A DNA stretch of 64,000 nucleotides from Paraburkholderia nodosa. GTDB lineage: Bacteria; Pseudomonadota; Gammaproteobacteria; Burkholderiales; Burkholderiaceae. This document shows, one piece after another, positions 36,975 through 45,184 of the stretch (within the stretch, counting starts at the first letter, position 1; each line of letters starts with the position of its first letter). The stretch covers positions 1 through 64,000 of the forward strand of contig NZ_MCNV01000013.1 in the NCBI RefSeq assembly GCF_001718195.1. Direction: 5' to 3'. Position numbers and translations under genes: made by a program. The notes below the pieces were generated by a model. It was not told the origin of the DNA, did not search any database, and worked only from the letters and a program-made list of their open reading frames with translations.

Positions 36975-37709
36975 TCAGATAGCCGACAAGCCGCCGTCGA
37001 CGGACAACTCCACCCCATTCACGAAACTCGAATCGTCTGAAGCAAGAAACAACGCGACCGTCGCGATTTCCTCGGGGCGCCCCATCTTTCCCCGCGGGAT
37101 CACGGATTCGAACATCCGCTTCGCCTCTTCGTCGAGAACCTGGTCTTGCATCGGTGTAGCGATCGGCCCCGGGCTCAGCACGTTCACGCGGATATTCCTG
37201 CCCTTTAGCTCGTTGAGCCACGTGCGTGCGAATGAGTGCAACGCCGCCTTGCTCGCCGCATACACGCCGTAACCAGGAAAGCCTTTTACCGAAGCGACTG
37301 ACCCGGTCATGAAGATCGATCCGCCATCGTTGAACAGCGGCAACGCCTTCTGAACCGTAAACAGCGTGCCGCGCGCATTCAGGTCGAAGATCGCGTCGTA
37401 GTGCTGCTCGGTAATCTCGCCCAGTGGTACGGCTTCGCCCCAGCCGGCGCTCGCGTAGAGGATATCGATCTTGCCTTTTTCCCGCTTGACGGTATCGAAC
37501 AAGCGGTCGAGATCGTTGAGATTGGCGGCGTCGCCGCGCACGCCGGTGACGTTCCGGCCAATCGCGTTGACGGCTTCGTCCAGCGTTTGCTGCCGCCGGC
37601 CCGTGATGAAAACGTAGGCACCTTCTTCAACGAACCGCTTGGCGCTTGCCAGCGCCATGCCGCTCGATCCACCGGTGATGACTGCAACCTTACCCTCGAG
37701 CTTTCCCAT
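36975..37709 (-). CDS. Short-chain dehydrogenase with altered glycine motif
   Basis: The 244-residue SDR starts at the ATG at 37709 with AAAGGAG upstream. It has Ser137, Tyr150 and Lys154 (YAASK), and NA-type structural positions. The cofactor motif reads TGGSSGMA at 12-19, so the third Gly of TGxxxGxG is Ala, and the usual NNAG is YASAG. Cofactor binding may still occur. It is divergent from a TetR repressor that probably controls it. Confidence 0.9.
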   Translation of the reverse strand: MGKLEGKVAVITGGSSGMALASAKRFVEEGAYVFITGRRQQTLDEAVNAIGRNVTGVRGDAANLNDLDRLFDTVKREKGKIDILYASAGWGEAVPLGEITEQHYDAIFDLNARGTLFTVQKALPLFNDGGSIFMTGSVASVKGFPGYGVYAASKAALHSFARTWLNELKGRNIRVNVLSPGPIATPMQDQVLDEEAKRMFESVIPRGKMGRPEEIATVALFLASDDSSFVNGVELSVDGGLSAI

Positions 37710-37773
37710 AATGGCTCCTTTCGTGGTGTCGGACAGCGTCTCTGTTCCCATTTGCACAAAATCGCTGTATCTT

Positions 37774-37822
37774 GTGGATCACTGATCCACATCCAGATTC
37801 CGAAGATACGGATCACCGATCC
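37774..37822. promoter_or_regulatory. Twin TetR operators, GGATC-N3-GATCC
   Basis: GTGGATC-ACT-GATCCAC is a perfect 17-bp inverted repeat at 37774-37790, and GGATC-ACC-GATCC is a second at 37810-37822. They fill the 129-bp gap between the SDR start at 37709 and the TetR start at 37839, the place and form expected of self-regulating TetR operators. Confidence 0.8.
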
Positions 37823-37838
37823 ACTTGTCAAGAAAACT

Positions 37839-38417
37839 ATGCGGGCCGACGCCAGAAAGAATTACGACCATCTATTAGCAGTTGCGCGGGACGTCGTCAC
37901 CGCGCATGGTGCCGATGCGTCAATGCGAGATATCGCCCGCCGGGCCGACGTCGGGTTGGCCACGCTGTTTCGTCATTTCCCGACTCGAGAAGCCTTGTTC
38001 GAAGCGCTGCTGCGAGAGGATCTGGACGCGCTGACGCAGAAGGCAGTCGAACTCGAAAGGTCGAATCCACCTGATGAAGCGCTCGTGTCCTGGTTTCGCG
38101 AAGGGGTGGCATTCGTCCATAGCTATAGCGGCGTTGTCGCGATGATGGCGAGTGCCCACGCGACCCCGGACTCCGCGCTTTACGCTTCATGTGCAGCGGT
38201 GCACTCAGCGGGCGAGCGCTTGCTGCTCCGTGCTCAGGCCGAGGGGTCCGCGCGTGCCGATGTGAATGGCGACGACCTGTTCGCCCTGATGTCGGCGCTC
38301 GGCTGGCTCGGTGACCAACCCTCATTCGCACCACGGGCCGACCATCTCTTTCAGGTCATCGCGAGCGCCATTCTGTCTGAGCGCACGAGCGGCGATGTCA
38401 GGAAAGCAAGGTGTTGA
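37839..38417 (+). CDS. TetR-family repressor
   Basis: The 192-residue protein has the N-terminal helix-turn-helix (ASMRDIARRADVGLATLFRHFPTREALFEAL, about residues 27-55) and a helical ligand domain. The ATG at 37839 is just 17 bp after a clear operator. It probably represses the divergent SDR and itself; related half-sites suggest the F420-reductase-like gene too. The longer upstream frame has no supporting signal. Confidence 0.88.
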   Translation: MRADARKNYDHLLAVARDVVTAHGADASMRDIARRADVGLATLFRHFPTREALFEALLREDLDALTQKAVELERSNPPDEALVSWFREGVAFVHSYSGVVAMMASAHATPDSALYASCAAVHSAGERLLLRAQAEGSARADVNGDDLFALMSALGWLGDQPSFAPRADHLFQVIASAILSERTSGDVRKARC

Positions 38418-38957
38418 ATCGGATCGGCGATCGGATGCACGGGGCCGAGACGTCGCACATTTGCGGTTGATGGCGTAAGTGCCGGCCCACCGTCTCGTGC
38501 GCCGGCAGCCGACCGCTATCGCGCTGGCGAGTCGAAACAGGTCGAGTTGTGAGTTCAAGTCTTCGCCCTTGCCCCCTTCTTGCTCAGCGTTGACTCAGTC
38601 GGGCTACGGTTCTTGCAGTATCGGGATAGTGGATAGTTCCTTCCCTACGACATGGGTCTTCGTCTGATGGCGGGTCTCCCCAATGCCGAATTCCATATGT
38701 TCAACCGCTGTGGTCACTGGGTGCAATGGGAACACGTGGACAAGTTCAATCGCATGGTGCTGGACTTCCTGTCCAACTAAGCGTCGCTGGTGTGAAAGCC
38801 GCCTGTTCTTCGGTCCTGGTAGTTTTGCAACCGTGACCTGAGACGGATTGTGTAGCCAATCGGCAAATGAGTTTGCCAGTCCTGGAGGCCAGGGACGGCT
38901 TCAACCGCGCGGCATGCCCTTCGGCGAAGCGATCTTCAAACGGCTCAGCGGCACCGA
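38418..38957. other. Intergenic region with gene debris
   Basis: Apart from the hydrolase fragment at 38637-38780, no gene is seen. The remaining sequence keeps coding-like GC but no open frame of family sense, consistent with decayed DNA. Confidence 0.5.
38637..38780 (+). pseudogene. Meta-cleavage hydrolase fragment (BphD/MhpC type)
   Basis: From about 38652 the plus strand encodes GLRLMAGLPNAEFHMFNRCG and then HWVQWEHVDKFNRMVLDFL with a stop at 38778-38780. This is the C-terminal end, including the catalytic His of GHW, of alpha/beta hydrolases that cleave meta-cleavage products in aromatic degradation. Upstream the frame is closed (TAG at 38634) and the rest of the gene is absent. It is a relic of an aromatic catabolic locus. 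Confidence 0.75.
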
Positions 38958-40937
38958 TTACGAAGCCGTCTTCGTCGCCATGCGCTGATAGACGCGCAGC
39001 ACCTCGTCGTTGTCACCCGGACGGCTGCCTTCCCAGTACAGTCGCCAGCCCCCGACGGGCGACTGACCGTCTGCAGGTCGACCCTGTTCGATGAGCCAGT
39101 TGCAGGACGTGGTCTGAGGGTCCGCGGTGGGCACGTGCATGACACCGGCGAAGTAATAGAGCATGGGCGCTTCAGATTCGCCCAGCCCACTGCTCGCCAT
39201 GCAGTCTCCGGCTTTCCAGGTGCTGTTCAGTTTGGCACGCAGATCCTCGAACGGTGCGCGATAGCTCTTCGCGACGTCGAGCCAGGGCAGCAGCAGCGTG
39301 CCGACGAGCCCCCATGCGACGATGGCGCCCAGACACCAGCTGAATGCGCCGCGCCAGTTGCCCGCTGACTTGAGCCGGGGAAGCAGCAATACCCACCCGA
39401 GCGTGAGGGCGAGCGCCGCGATGATCAGCTTCGGCTGAATGGGCATCACCCATTCGAGCGGCAGCCAGCGGCCAAGCAAATGCAGGACACCGTGGGTCTC
39501 GGGGGCGCCCGTCATCTTCCACCACACGACCCATACAAGCACCACGAACGATCCGAATACGATACGGCTCATGATATCCCACGCGAGGTGCACGCGCGGC
39601 GGCAGATAGCGGATTCCCTGCATGGCTAACAGCGAGAGCGGGGCAATGAACGGCAGGATGTAGAGCTCGCGCACTGTCGACGACGCCTGCAGTACCGCGA
39701 AGCCAATCCCCGAAAACAGCACCGGCAGTGCGACTTCGGGATCGCGTAGACGTCGCCATGCGCCGCCCGCAAGCGCCACGAGGGCGAGCGGAACGACCGG
39801 AAAGCCGACTGTCAACGCCGTGCGCAGCACAAACAGGTGCCCGACGTTTTCCGAGCCGAGTTGCGCCACCGAAAAGCCGAAGAAGCGGCCGATGTTGTTG
39901 TCCCACAGCCAGATCTTGAATAGCGCTTCGGAGCGCAGATAGAAGCAAAGCGGCCAGATCAGCGCGAAGGGAGCGAAGTAGAGCGCCGAACGTGCCAGTG
40001 AGCGCGCAAAACGGCTGCTGCGGCACGCAGGGTAAAGCAGCATCGCCGCGCAGATGGTCGCACCCAACACGAGCGGCACGAACAGGCCTTTCGCCAGAAA
40101 GGCGATGCCGACGCCAATACCGAACATCGCAGCGGCATGACGGGCAGCGCGCCCTTGAATGCGGCTGTTCTCGCAGTCGCTGGACGCTTGCTGTGAAGTT
40201 GTGGATTCTGGCCACGCGGGTGCTGTGTTGCGGCCTCCGTTAGGAGAACGACGCAAGCCGCCTTCCATCCGCAAGTGAGCGCAGACAAGCTCGTAAAGTG
40301 CGCAGAATGCCAGCGCGGCGCCGGCCATCAGCGCGACATCCGTCATCATGTCGTGGATATGCTTGACGACTACCAGCGTGCTGGCGAAGAGTGCGAGCGT
40401 TCCGGGCACGCGCGGATCGGTCCACCGCACGGCGCCGGTAGCGCGCCGGGCGAGACGCGCCGTGCAGGCAAGCGTGAGTGCAGCGAAGACGACGCTCGCG
40501 AGACGGGCCGCGTCGTACAGCGGCAGAAAGCGGCCGAACATCCACGCGAGTGAGGCGGCTACCCAATCGTAGACGGGCGGTTTTTCCACGAAGGGCTGCC
40601 CGGCGCTGGTCGGGACGACCAGATCGCCGGTGTCGAGCATGTGCTCGATGATGCCGAAGGTGTAGGTTTCGTCCTGCTTCCAGGGATCGTGGCCGAGCGT
40701 GCCAGGCAGGAGCCAGGCGCAAACGAGCGCGAATGCAAGCAGCCCGACGAACAATCGTGAAGTCGCCAATGCCCGCGCGCCTTTGCGGGTAGCTGGTAAT
40801 TCCGGGGGCAACGGAGTGACGGGCGGTGCCGGCTGACCGCCCGTGGTCAAGTCCCGCAGGTGCGCGACGCCAGTGGAGACGGAAGCCTGTTCGAGGCTAA
40901 CTTGTGCGACGCCGGCGTCACCCTTGCTTTCCTGCAT
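38958..40937 (-). CDS. ArnT/PMT-like glycosyltransferase
   Basis: The 659-residue membrane enzyme belongs to the GT-C (GT83-like) family that moves sugars from lipid carriers. The first periplasmic loop carries DPWKQDE at 84-90, and EKPPVYDW follows at 118-125. About 12 membrane segments are visible. It has an unusual N-terminal tail of 55 Pro/Thr/Gly residues and a polar loop at about 222-266 within the membrane region. Substrates are unknown; lipid A modification is one possibility. Confidence 0.85.
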   Translation of the reverse strand: MQESKGDAGVAQVSLEQASVSTGVAHLRDLTTGGQPAPPVTPLPPELPATRKGARALATSRLFVGLLAFALVCAWLLPGTLGHDPWKQDETYTFGIIEHMLDTGDLVVPTSAGQPFVEKPPVYDWVAASLAWMFGRFLPLYDAARLASVVFAALTLACTARLARRATGAVRWTDPRVPGTLALFASTLVVVKHIHDMMTDVALMAGAALAFCALYELVCAHLRMEGGLRRSPNGGRNTAPAWPESTTSQQASSDCENSRIQGRAARHAAAMFGIGVGIAFLAKGLFVPLVLGATICAAMLLYPACRSSRFARSLARSALYFAPFALIWPLCFYLRSEALFKIWLWDNNIGRFFGFSVAQLGSENVGHLFVLRTALTVGFPVVPLALVALAGGAWRRLRDPEVALPVLFSGIGFAVLQASSTVRELYILPFIAPLSLLAMQGIRYLPPRVHLAWDIMSRIVFGSFVVLVWVVWWKMTGAPETHGVLHLLGRWLPLEWVMPIQPKLIIAALALTLGWVLLLPRLKSAGNWRGAFSWCLGAIVAWGLVGTLLLPWLDVAKSYRAPFEDLRAKLNSTWKAGDCMASSGLGESEAPMLYYFAGVMHVPTADPQTTSCNWLIEQGRPADGQSPVGGWRLYWEGSRPGDNDEVLRVYQRMATKTAS

Positions 40938-41306
40938 GTAACCTCTGCTCCCGGCGCGCCTATCTGGTCAGCACCTTTCGTTATCGCCGTCGACGGACAG
41001 CTGTCACGAATACGATTGTATGCGCCGATTATTACCAAACATTACAGGGTGTAGTGTATTTGAAGGGTTTGCTTCCCACTATGCAACTGGAGCACTACAC
41101 AAGCCGTCCGGCCTGCCTCATTTATTTGCATCCCTAACAAGCGCCAGTGACGCCGTGCAGGACGTCGCAAATTTTCTAGCACCTCGTTAGTGGAGCAATG
41201 AGCCAATTCGGGGCACGACCGCTCCGTGGTTTCCGAAATCAGTTTCTGGTATTTGTCGGTGGGAACGACCGATGCGGCGAAGTAGCCAACTGTATGGGAA
41301 ATAGCG
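40938..41306. other. Intergenic region before the receiver protein
   Basis: No gene is seen. An 8-bp inverted repeat GTGTAGTG (41049-41056)/CACTACAC (41093-41100) encloses 36 bp and may be an operator pair or a weak stem. Confidence 0.4.
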
Positions 41307-41933
41307 ATGAGCCGCGTACTACTGGCTGACGACGATACCGCTTTTCGTGATGCACTTCAGACCTTGCTGGGCGACGCCGGCCATGAAGTCGCGACCGCCG
41401 GCAATGGCCTGGAAACGGTTTCGGCGGCCCTGGCCGCCACGCCAGAGGTGATTGTCTCCGACGTCCACATGCCTGTTCTCGAAGGGCCGGACGCCGTATC
41501 GATGTTGCGAGCTATCCCACGGTTTTGCGATGTTTCAGTCATTCTCATGTCTGGAGACGACACACGCGCAGGTATCGTTGCCGAAGGTTTTCTCCACAAA
41601 CCTTTTGACCCAAGCCTGCTTCTCGATGCCCTTGCGAGCCTTTCAGAGCGCAAGAAGTATGGAAGCGCAAGCGAATTCACGAAGTCGCGTCGCGCCGCGT
41701 ACGGGGTGGGAAAATCGGGCATGACATCGGCAAGCGCGAATCGGCAGCATCAGCGCGTTGCGCGCGCCTTCGAACTGGTGGCCGAGCAGGAGCGCCGGAT
41801 ATCCGGGCTCGAACGGCGCGGTATCGAGACCGGGCTGGCAATCGACTTGTACGAGATCATGGTGTGTAGCGTTGCGACGCTGACGCGCTTTGAGCAGATT
41901 ACAGTTGACCCGATCAATACCGCCCCAAGCTGA
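41307..41933 (+). CDS. Receiver-domain (response regulator) protein
   Basis: The 208-residue protein has a REC domain (residues 1-115) with acidic residues 8-10, phosphoacceptor Asp52 in SDVHMP, Ser82 and Lys98 (HKPF). The C-terminal 90 residues are helical and charged without a recognised DNA-binding domain. No histidine kinase is adjacent. It may act through protein contact or within a larger two-component system elsewhere. Confidence 0.88.
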   Translation: MSRVLLADDDTAFRDALQTLLGDAGHEVATAGNGLETVSAALAATPEVIVSDVHMPVLEGPDAVSMLRAIPRFCDVSVILMSGDDTRAGIVAEGFLHKPFDPSLLLDALASLSERKKYGSASEFTKSRRAAYGVGKSGMTSASANRQHQRVARAFELVAEQERRISGLERRGIETGLAIDLYEIMVCSVATLTRFEQITVDPINTAPS

Positions 41934-41989
41934 TCTTGCGTCTGCGATGCCGATAACACGACGAGCGCATCACCGGGAGATCTTTGCCA

Positions 41990-42215
41990 TCTGCTGAAGC
42001 TTCTACAAAAAGTTGTGCGAAGGCGAGCGAGATCTACCGGCAGGCCGAGGAAGCGGAGAGCGCGGCGCGCGAAATGTCGGTGCAGCCGGGCGGACCGGTG
42101 CGCCTGGCCGTGCCGATGTCGTTCGGCCTGCGCTGGGTCGCGCCGCTGCTGCCGGGCTTCTACCCCGAGGTGTCGATCGACCTGTATCTCTCCGATGCGA
42201 CTGTCGATCTCGTGC
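41990..42215 (+). pseudogene. LysR regulator fragment
   Basis: The plus frame gives ASEIYRQAEEAESAAREM, VRLAVPMSFGLRWVAPLLPG and YPEVSIDLYLSDATVDLV, the start of a LysR substrate-binding domain. The helix-turn-helix half and the C-terminus are absent, and a few residues are missing between LLPGF and YPEV relative to the usual family. The open frame runs on by chance into the next gene, giving a false fusion. Confidence 0.75.
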
Positions 42216-42373
42216 GAGCTCGCGGATCATGTTACGCGCATATCGGTCACGGCCTACAATCCAAGGCGTGCAAGCTTCTTCGTGGCGGTCTATACGACGA
42301 ACGCGGGCACGAGTTATGCGGCTTGCGCCGACAGGCGGCGAGGACGCCGCGCGCAATTGCGGAGGGGAAAGTC

Positions 42374-43324
42374 ATGAGGCCAACCGTGGTAGGCGTGTAC
42401 GACAGCTACGCGAATGCGAGTTCGGCGCAGCGCGCACTGGGCGAGGCTGGGATAGCCCAAGCGGATATTGCCATCTACTCGATATCGGCTGATGCTCCCC
42501 GCGAAAAGGGGCCACGTGTCTATGTGCAGGGCGCTGTCGATACGCACCACCACAAGAAAGTCTTCGATCGACTGGAACAGTTGTTCACGCGCATCTTCAC
42601 GAAGGGAGCGTATCCATCCGATGCGGAGGATTACAGGGAATTCATCCGTCGCGGTGGCACGGTAGTCAGCGCCGATGTTTCTGAATCACAGGTCGATCAG
42701 GCGATTGAAACGATGAGCCGCATGGGCGCTGCCGACATCGAGGAGCGCGCCAATGCGTGGCGTACGGGCTCTGCGAAGGCGCAAGGTCCGGAACACACAG
42801 CGCATCCAGGCGGCGGCGTGATCGGCGAACGCGCCAAGCCGCTGGAAGTCACACACGGGTGGCCAGGCGACACGCGGGCCGCATCGGCGGCGCGGCCGGC
42901 GTCTTCCCCGGGTGCTCCTGCCGCGGCAGGGCGAGGGCCGACCCCGGCAGGGGAGAAGCAGCCTCACGCCGCGCAAGCGCCCGACGGCAACGCCGCCGCG
43001 GCAAACGCCCAGCGTCCAATGACGGGCTTCATGGGCGACCCCGGTCTCGGCGCCCAGCATGACGACCCACACCCGTACGACAGCGAATTTAAAAAGGACT
43101 ACGACGCACATTACGCGAACACGGGTGCGTCATTCGACGAGTATCGACGTGCCTACTCACACGGCGCCACGCTCGGACGCGACGAGCGGTTTCGCGGGTC
43201 AGACTGGCAGGGCGTGGAAGCGAGTGCGCGCGCGAACTGGGAGTCGCGATATCCGGAAAGTGGATGGGAACGCTTCAAGACGGCTGTGAGGCACGGTTGG
43301 GAACGTGTCAGGGGCGGTGTATAG
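42374..43324 (+). CDS. YflT-type stress domain protein, paralogue B
   Basis: The 316-residue protein starts at the ATG at 42374 with GGAGGGG upstream. Its N-terminal 130 residues (TVVGVYDSYANASSAQRAL, EDYREFIRRGGTVVSADVSE) and C-terminal 75 residues (FRGSDWQGVEASARANWE, WERFKTAVRHGWERV) match the 2872-3771 product closely; the Ala/Gly/Pro-rich linker between does not. It has no signal peptide or membrane segment. Function unknown. Confidence 0.78.
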   Translation: MRPTVVGVYDSYANASSAQRALGEAGIAQADIAIYSISADAPREKGPRVYVQGAVDTHHHKKVFDRLEQLFTRIFTKGAYPSDAEDYREFIRRGGTVVSADVSESQVDQAIETMSRMGAADIEERANAWRTGSAKAQGPEHTAHPGGGVIGERAKPLEVTHGWPGDTRAASAARPASSPGAPAAAGRGPTPAGEKQPHAAQAPDGNAAAANAQRPMTGFMGDPGLGAQHDDPHPYDSEFKKDYDAHYANTGASFDEYRRAYSHGATLGRDERFRGSDWQGVEASARANWESRYPESGWERFKTAVRHGWERVRGGV

Positions 43325-43744
43325 CTTAGAAGTCGGGCGCGCCAGGCTCCGAAAGCATCGACAGATTCGCTGCACGCGGCGAACGCCTGTCAATTTAGTT
43401 AAGACTCCTACTGGTCACACGAACAAATCCACGCCGAATACTGGGTTGATGGCGCGAGGTCCGTAACTTGTCTGCACGAGAGCCTGCGGGAATATCAAAT
43501 CAACCTGTTCCGCTTGCCAGTCCTCCGCCGTTTCATACTCGCCAACGCAGGCAATCCTTGCGAATTGAAAGGCGGGTATCCGCAATTACCCCAAGGAAAA
43601 GACGCTGGCATTTCTCCGGCGGGCATACTACGATTGCGCCCAATGTTACCGGTTACAGTAAACGGTAACATTGCGGCGGGCAAAGCCGGGATTCACCCCG
43701 GCGCGGCCGGAAGCGACCATTATTAATAGAACAGGAGACACGAG
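43325..43744. other. Intergenic region with sugar-acid promoter and operator
   Basis: No gene is seen. The operator at 43642-43672 lies 73 bp before the MFS gene, in the expected promoter zone. The remaining sequence shows nothing recognisable. Confidence 0.5.
43642..43672. promoter_or_regulatory. LacI/GntR-repressor-type operator 1
   Basis: Perfect 10-bp arms AATGTTACCG (43642-43651) and CGGTAACATT (43663-43672) surround an 11-bp spacer. ATGTTACC is the half-site of gluconate-type LacI-family operators. It precedes the first sugar-acid MFS transporter and matches operator 2 at 47574-47600. Confidence 0.8.
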
Positions 43745-45076
43745 ATGCATCTCGCCACCAACGCGCGGAGCCGTTCCAGGATTCGCTGGTGGGTTGCCGG
43801 CCTCATGTGGGCGGCGATCGCGATCAACTACATCGACCGCACGGTGTTGTCGGCGGCGGCGCCGCGCATCCAGTCGCAATTCCATTTGAGCGCGGTCGAA
43901 ATGGGTGTCGTCATGTCGGCGTTCTTTTGGTCATACGCGCTGCTGCAATTGCCCGCGGGGTTTCTCGCCGATCGTTTGGGCCAGAAGAAAGTACTGGGTT
44001 TCGCGGTGCTCTGGTGGTCGCTGGCGACGGCGGCCACGGGCGTGGCGAACGGTTTCAAATCGCTCGTCGCGTTGCGCGTGGCGCTTGGCGTGGGCGAGGC
44101 GGGCGCGTATCCGAGCAACGCGGGCATTGCGTCGAAGTGGTTCCCGCGCAGCGAGCGCGCGACGGTCGCGGGCATTTTCGACAGCGGTTCGAAGCTCGGC
44201 GGCGCCATTGCGCTGCCGCTCATCGCCGCGATGCTCACGGCGTTCGACTGGAAGATCACCTTCGCGCTGACTGGATTGCTCGGCCTGATCTGGTACGTCG
44301 TGTGGCAGTTCACGTTCAGCGATTCGCCGCGTGACCACAAGCGGGTCAATTCCGAGGAACTCGCGCACATCGAGAGCGATTTGCTGGCGGAGCAAAGCGA
44401 CCGGGCGGCGAGGCCGCCGCTGCGCAAGCTGCTTGCGCATCGCAACATCTGGGCGATGTGTATCGGCTTCTTCATGATCAACTACAACTCGTACTTCTTC
44501 ATCACGTGGCTGCCCACGTATCTCGTGAAGGCGCGTGGCATGACGATGATGGAAATGGGCTGGATGGCGTCGCTGCCGCTGCTCGCCTCGATCGTCGTGG
44601 AGATTTTCGCGGGCTGGGCCTCGGATCGCGTGTTTGCCTCGGGCAAGCTTTCGCTCACCGCCACGCGCAAGCTCTTTCTCGTGATCGGCTTGCTGATGGC
44701 ATCGAGCATTGGTTTCGCCGCGTTCGCCGACTCGGCCGCCGTTGCGGTGCTGCTCCTATGCATCGCGAAGTCGGGCACGACCGTGGCGGCTTCGCAGGTC
44801 TGGGCGCTCCCAGCTGACGTCGCACCGCGCAACGCCGTGTCGATGGTTGCGGGCGTCCAGAACACGGTATCGAACATCGGCGGTGTGGTTGGCCCGATCG
44901 TGACGGGCGCGATCGTCGGCGCGACGGGTTCATTCGTGCCCGCGCTCGTGGTGTCGTCGGCGCTGATCGGCGTGGCGATCATCAACTATCTGTTCCTGCT
45001 GGGCAAGGTCGAGCCGATTCGTCTCGACGGTGCCTCGACGCAGCCGCAGGCGCGCGAGTACAGCAACGCCCCGTAA
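43745..45076 (+). CDS. MFS sugar-acid transporter, copy 1
   Basis: The 443-residue protein is of the anion:cation symporter group that takes up hexuronates and aldarates (GudP/ExuT-like). Signs are WWVAGLMWAAIAINYIDRTV, DRLGQKKVLGFAVLWW (motif A), GEAGAYPSNAGIASKWFPR and ERATVAGIFDSGSKLGG. AGGAGACACGAG precedes the ATG. It is nearly the same as the 49318-50652 product, and sits under operator 1, so it likely imports the substrate of the downstream dehydratase. Confidence 0.9.
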   Translation: MHLATNARSRSRIRWWVAGLMWAAIAINYIDRTVLSAAAPRIQSQFHLSAVEMGVVMSAFFWSYALLQLPAGFLADRLGQKKVLGFAVLWWSLATAATGVANGFKSLVALRVALGVGEAGAYPSNAGIASKWFPRSERATVAGIFDSGSKLGGAIALPLIAAMLTAFDWKITFALTGLLGLIWYVVWQFTFSDSPRDHKRVNSEELAHIESDLLAEQSDRAARPPLRKLLAHRNIWAMCIGFFMINYNSYFFITWLPTYLVKARGMTMMEMGWMASLPLLASIVVEIFAGWASDRVFASGKLSLTATRKLFLVIGLLMASSIGFAAFADSAAVAVLLLCIAKSGTTVAASQVWALPADVAPRNAVSMVAGVQNTVSNIGGVVGPIVTGAIVGATGSFVPALVVSSALIGVAIINYLFLLGKVEPIRLDGASTQPQAREYSNAP

Positions 45077-45184
45077 ATCCACCGGTTCGGCCCTCGTTTT
45101 GTCGATGGAAAAATTCCCGCTAATTCCTTTCAAGCCGGAATGCGTAGTACTCCTGTAAATATTAAAACCAGACAGGTCACCTGT

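Noticed and set aside
41049..41100. GTGTAGTG/CACTACAC inverted repeat as a terminator
   Set aside because: The 36-base loop and lack of a T-run make an intrinsic terminator unlikely; it remains only a possible operator.
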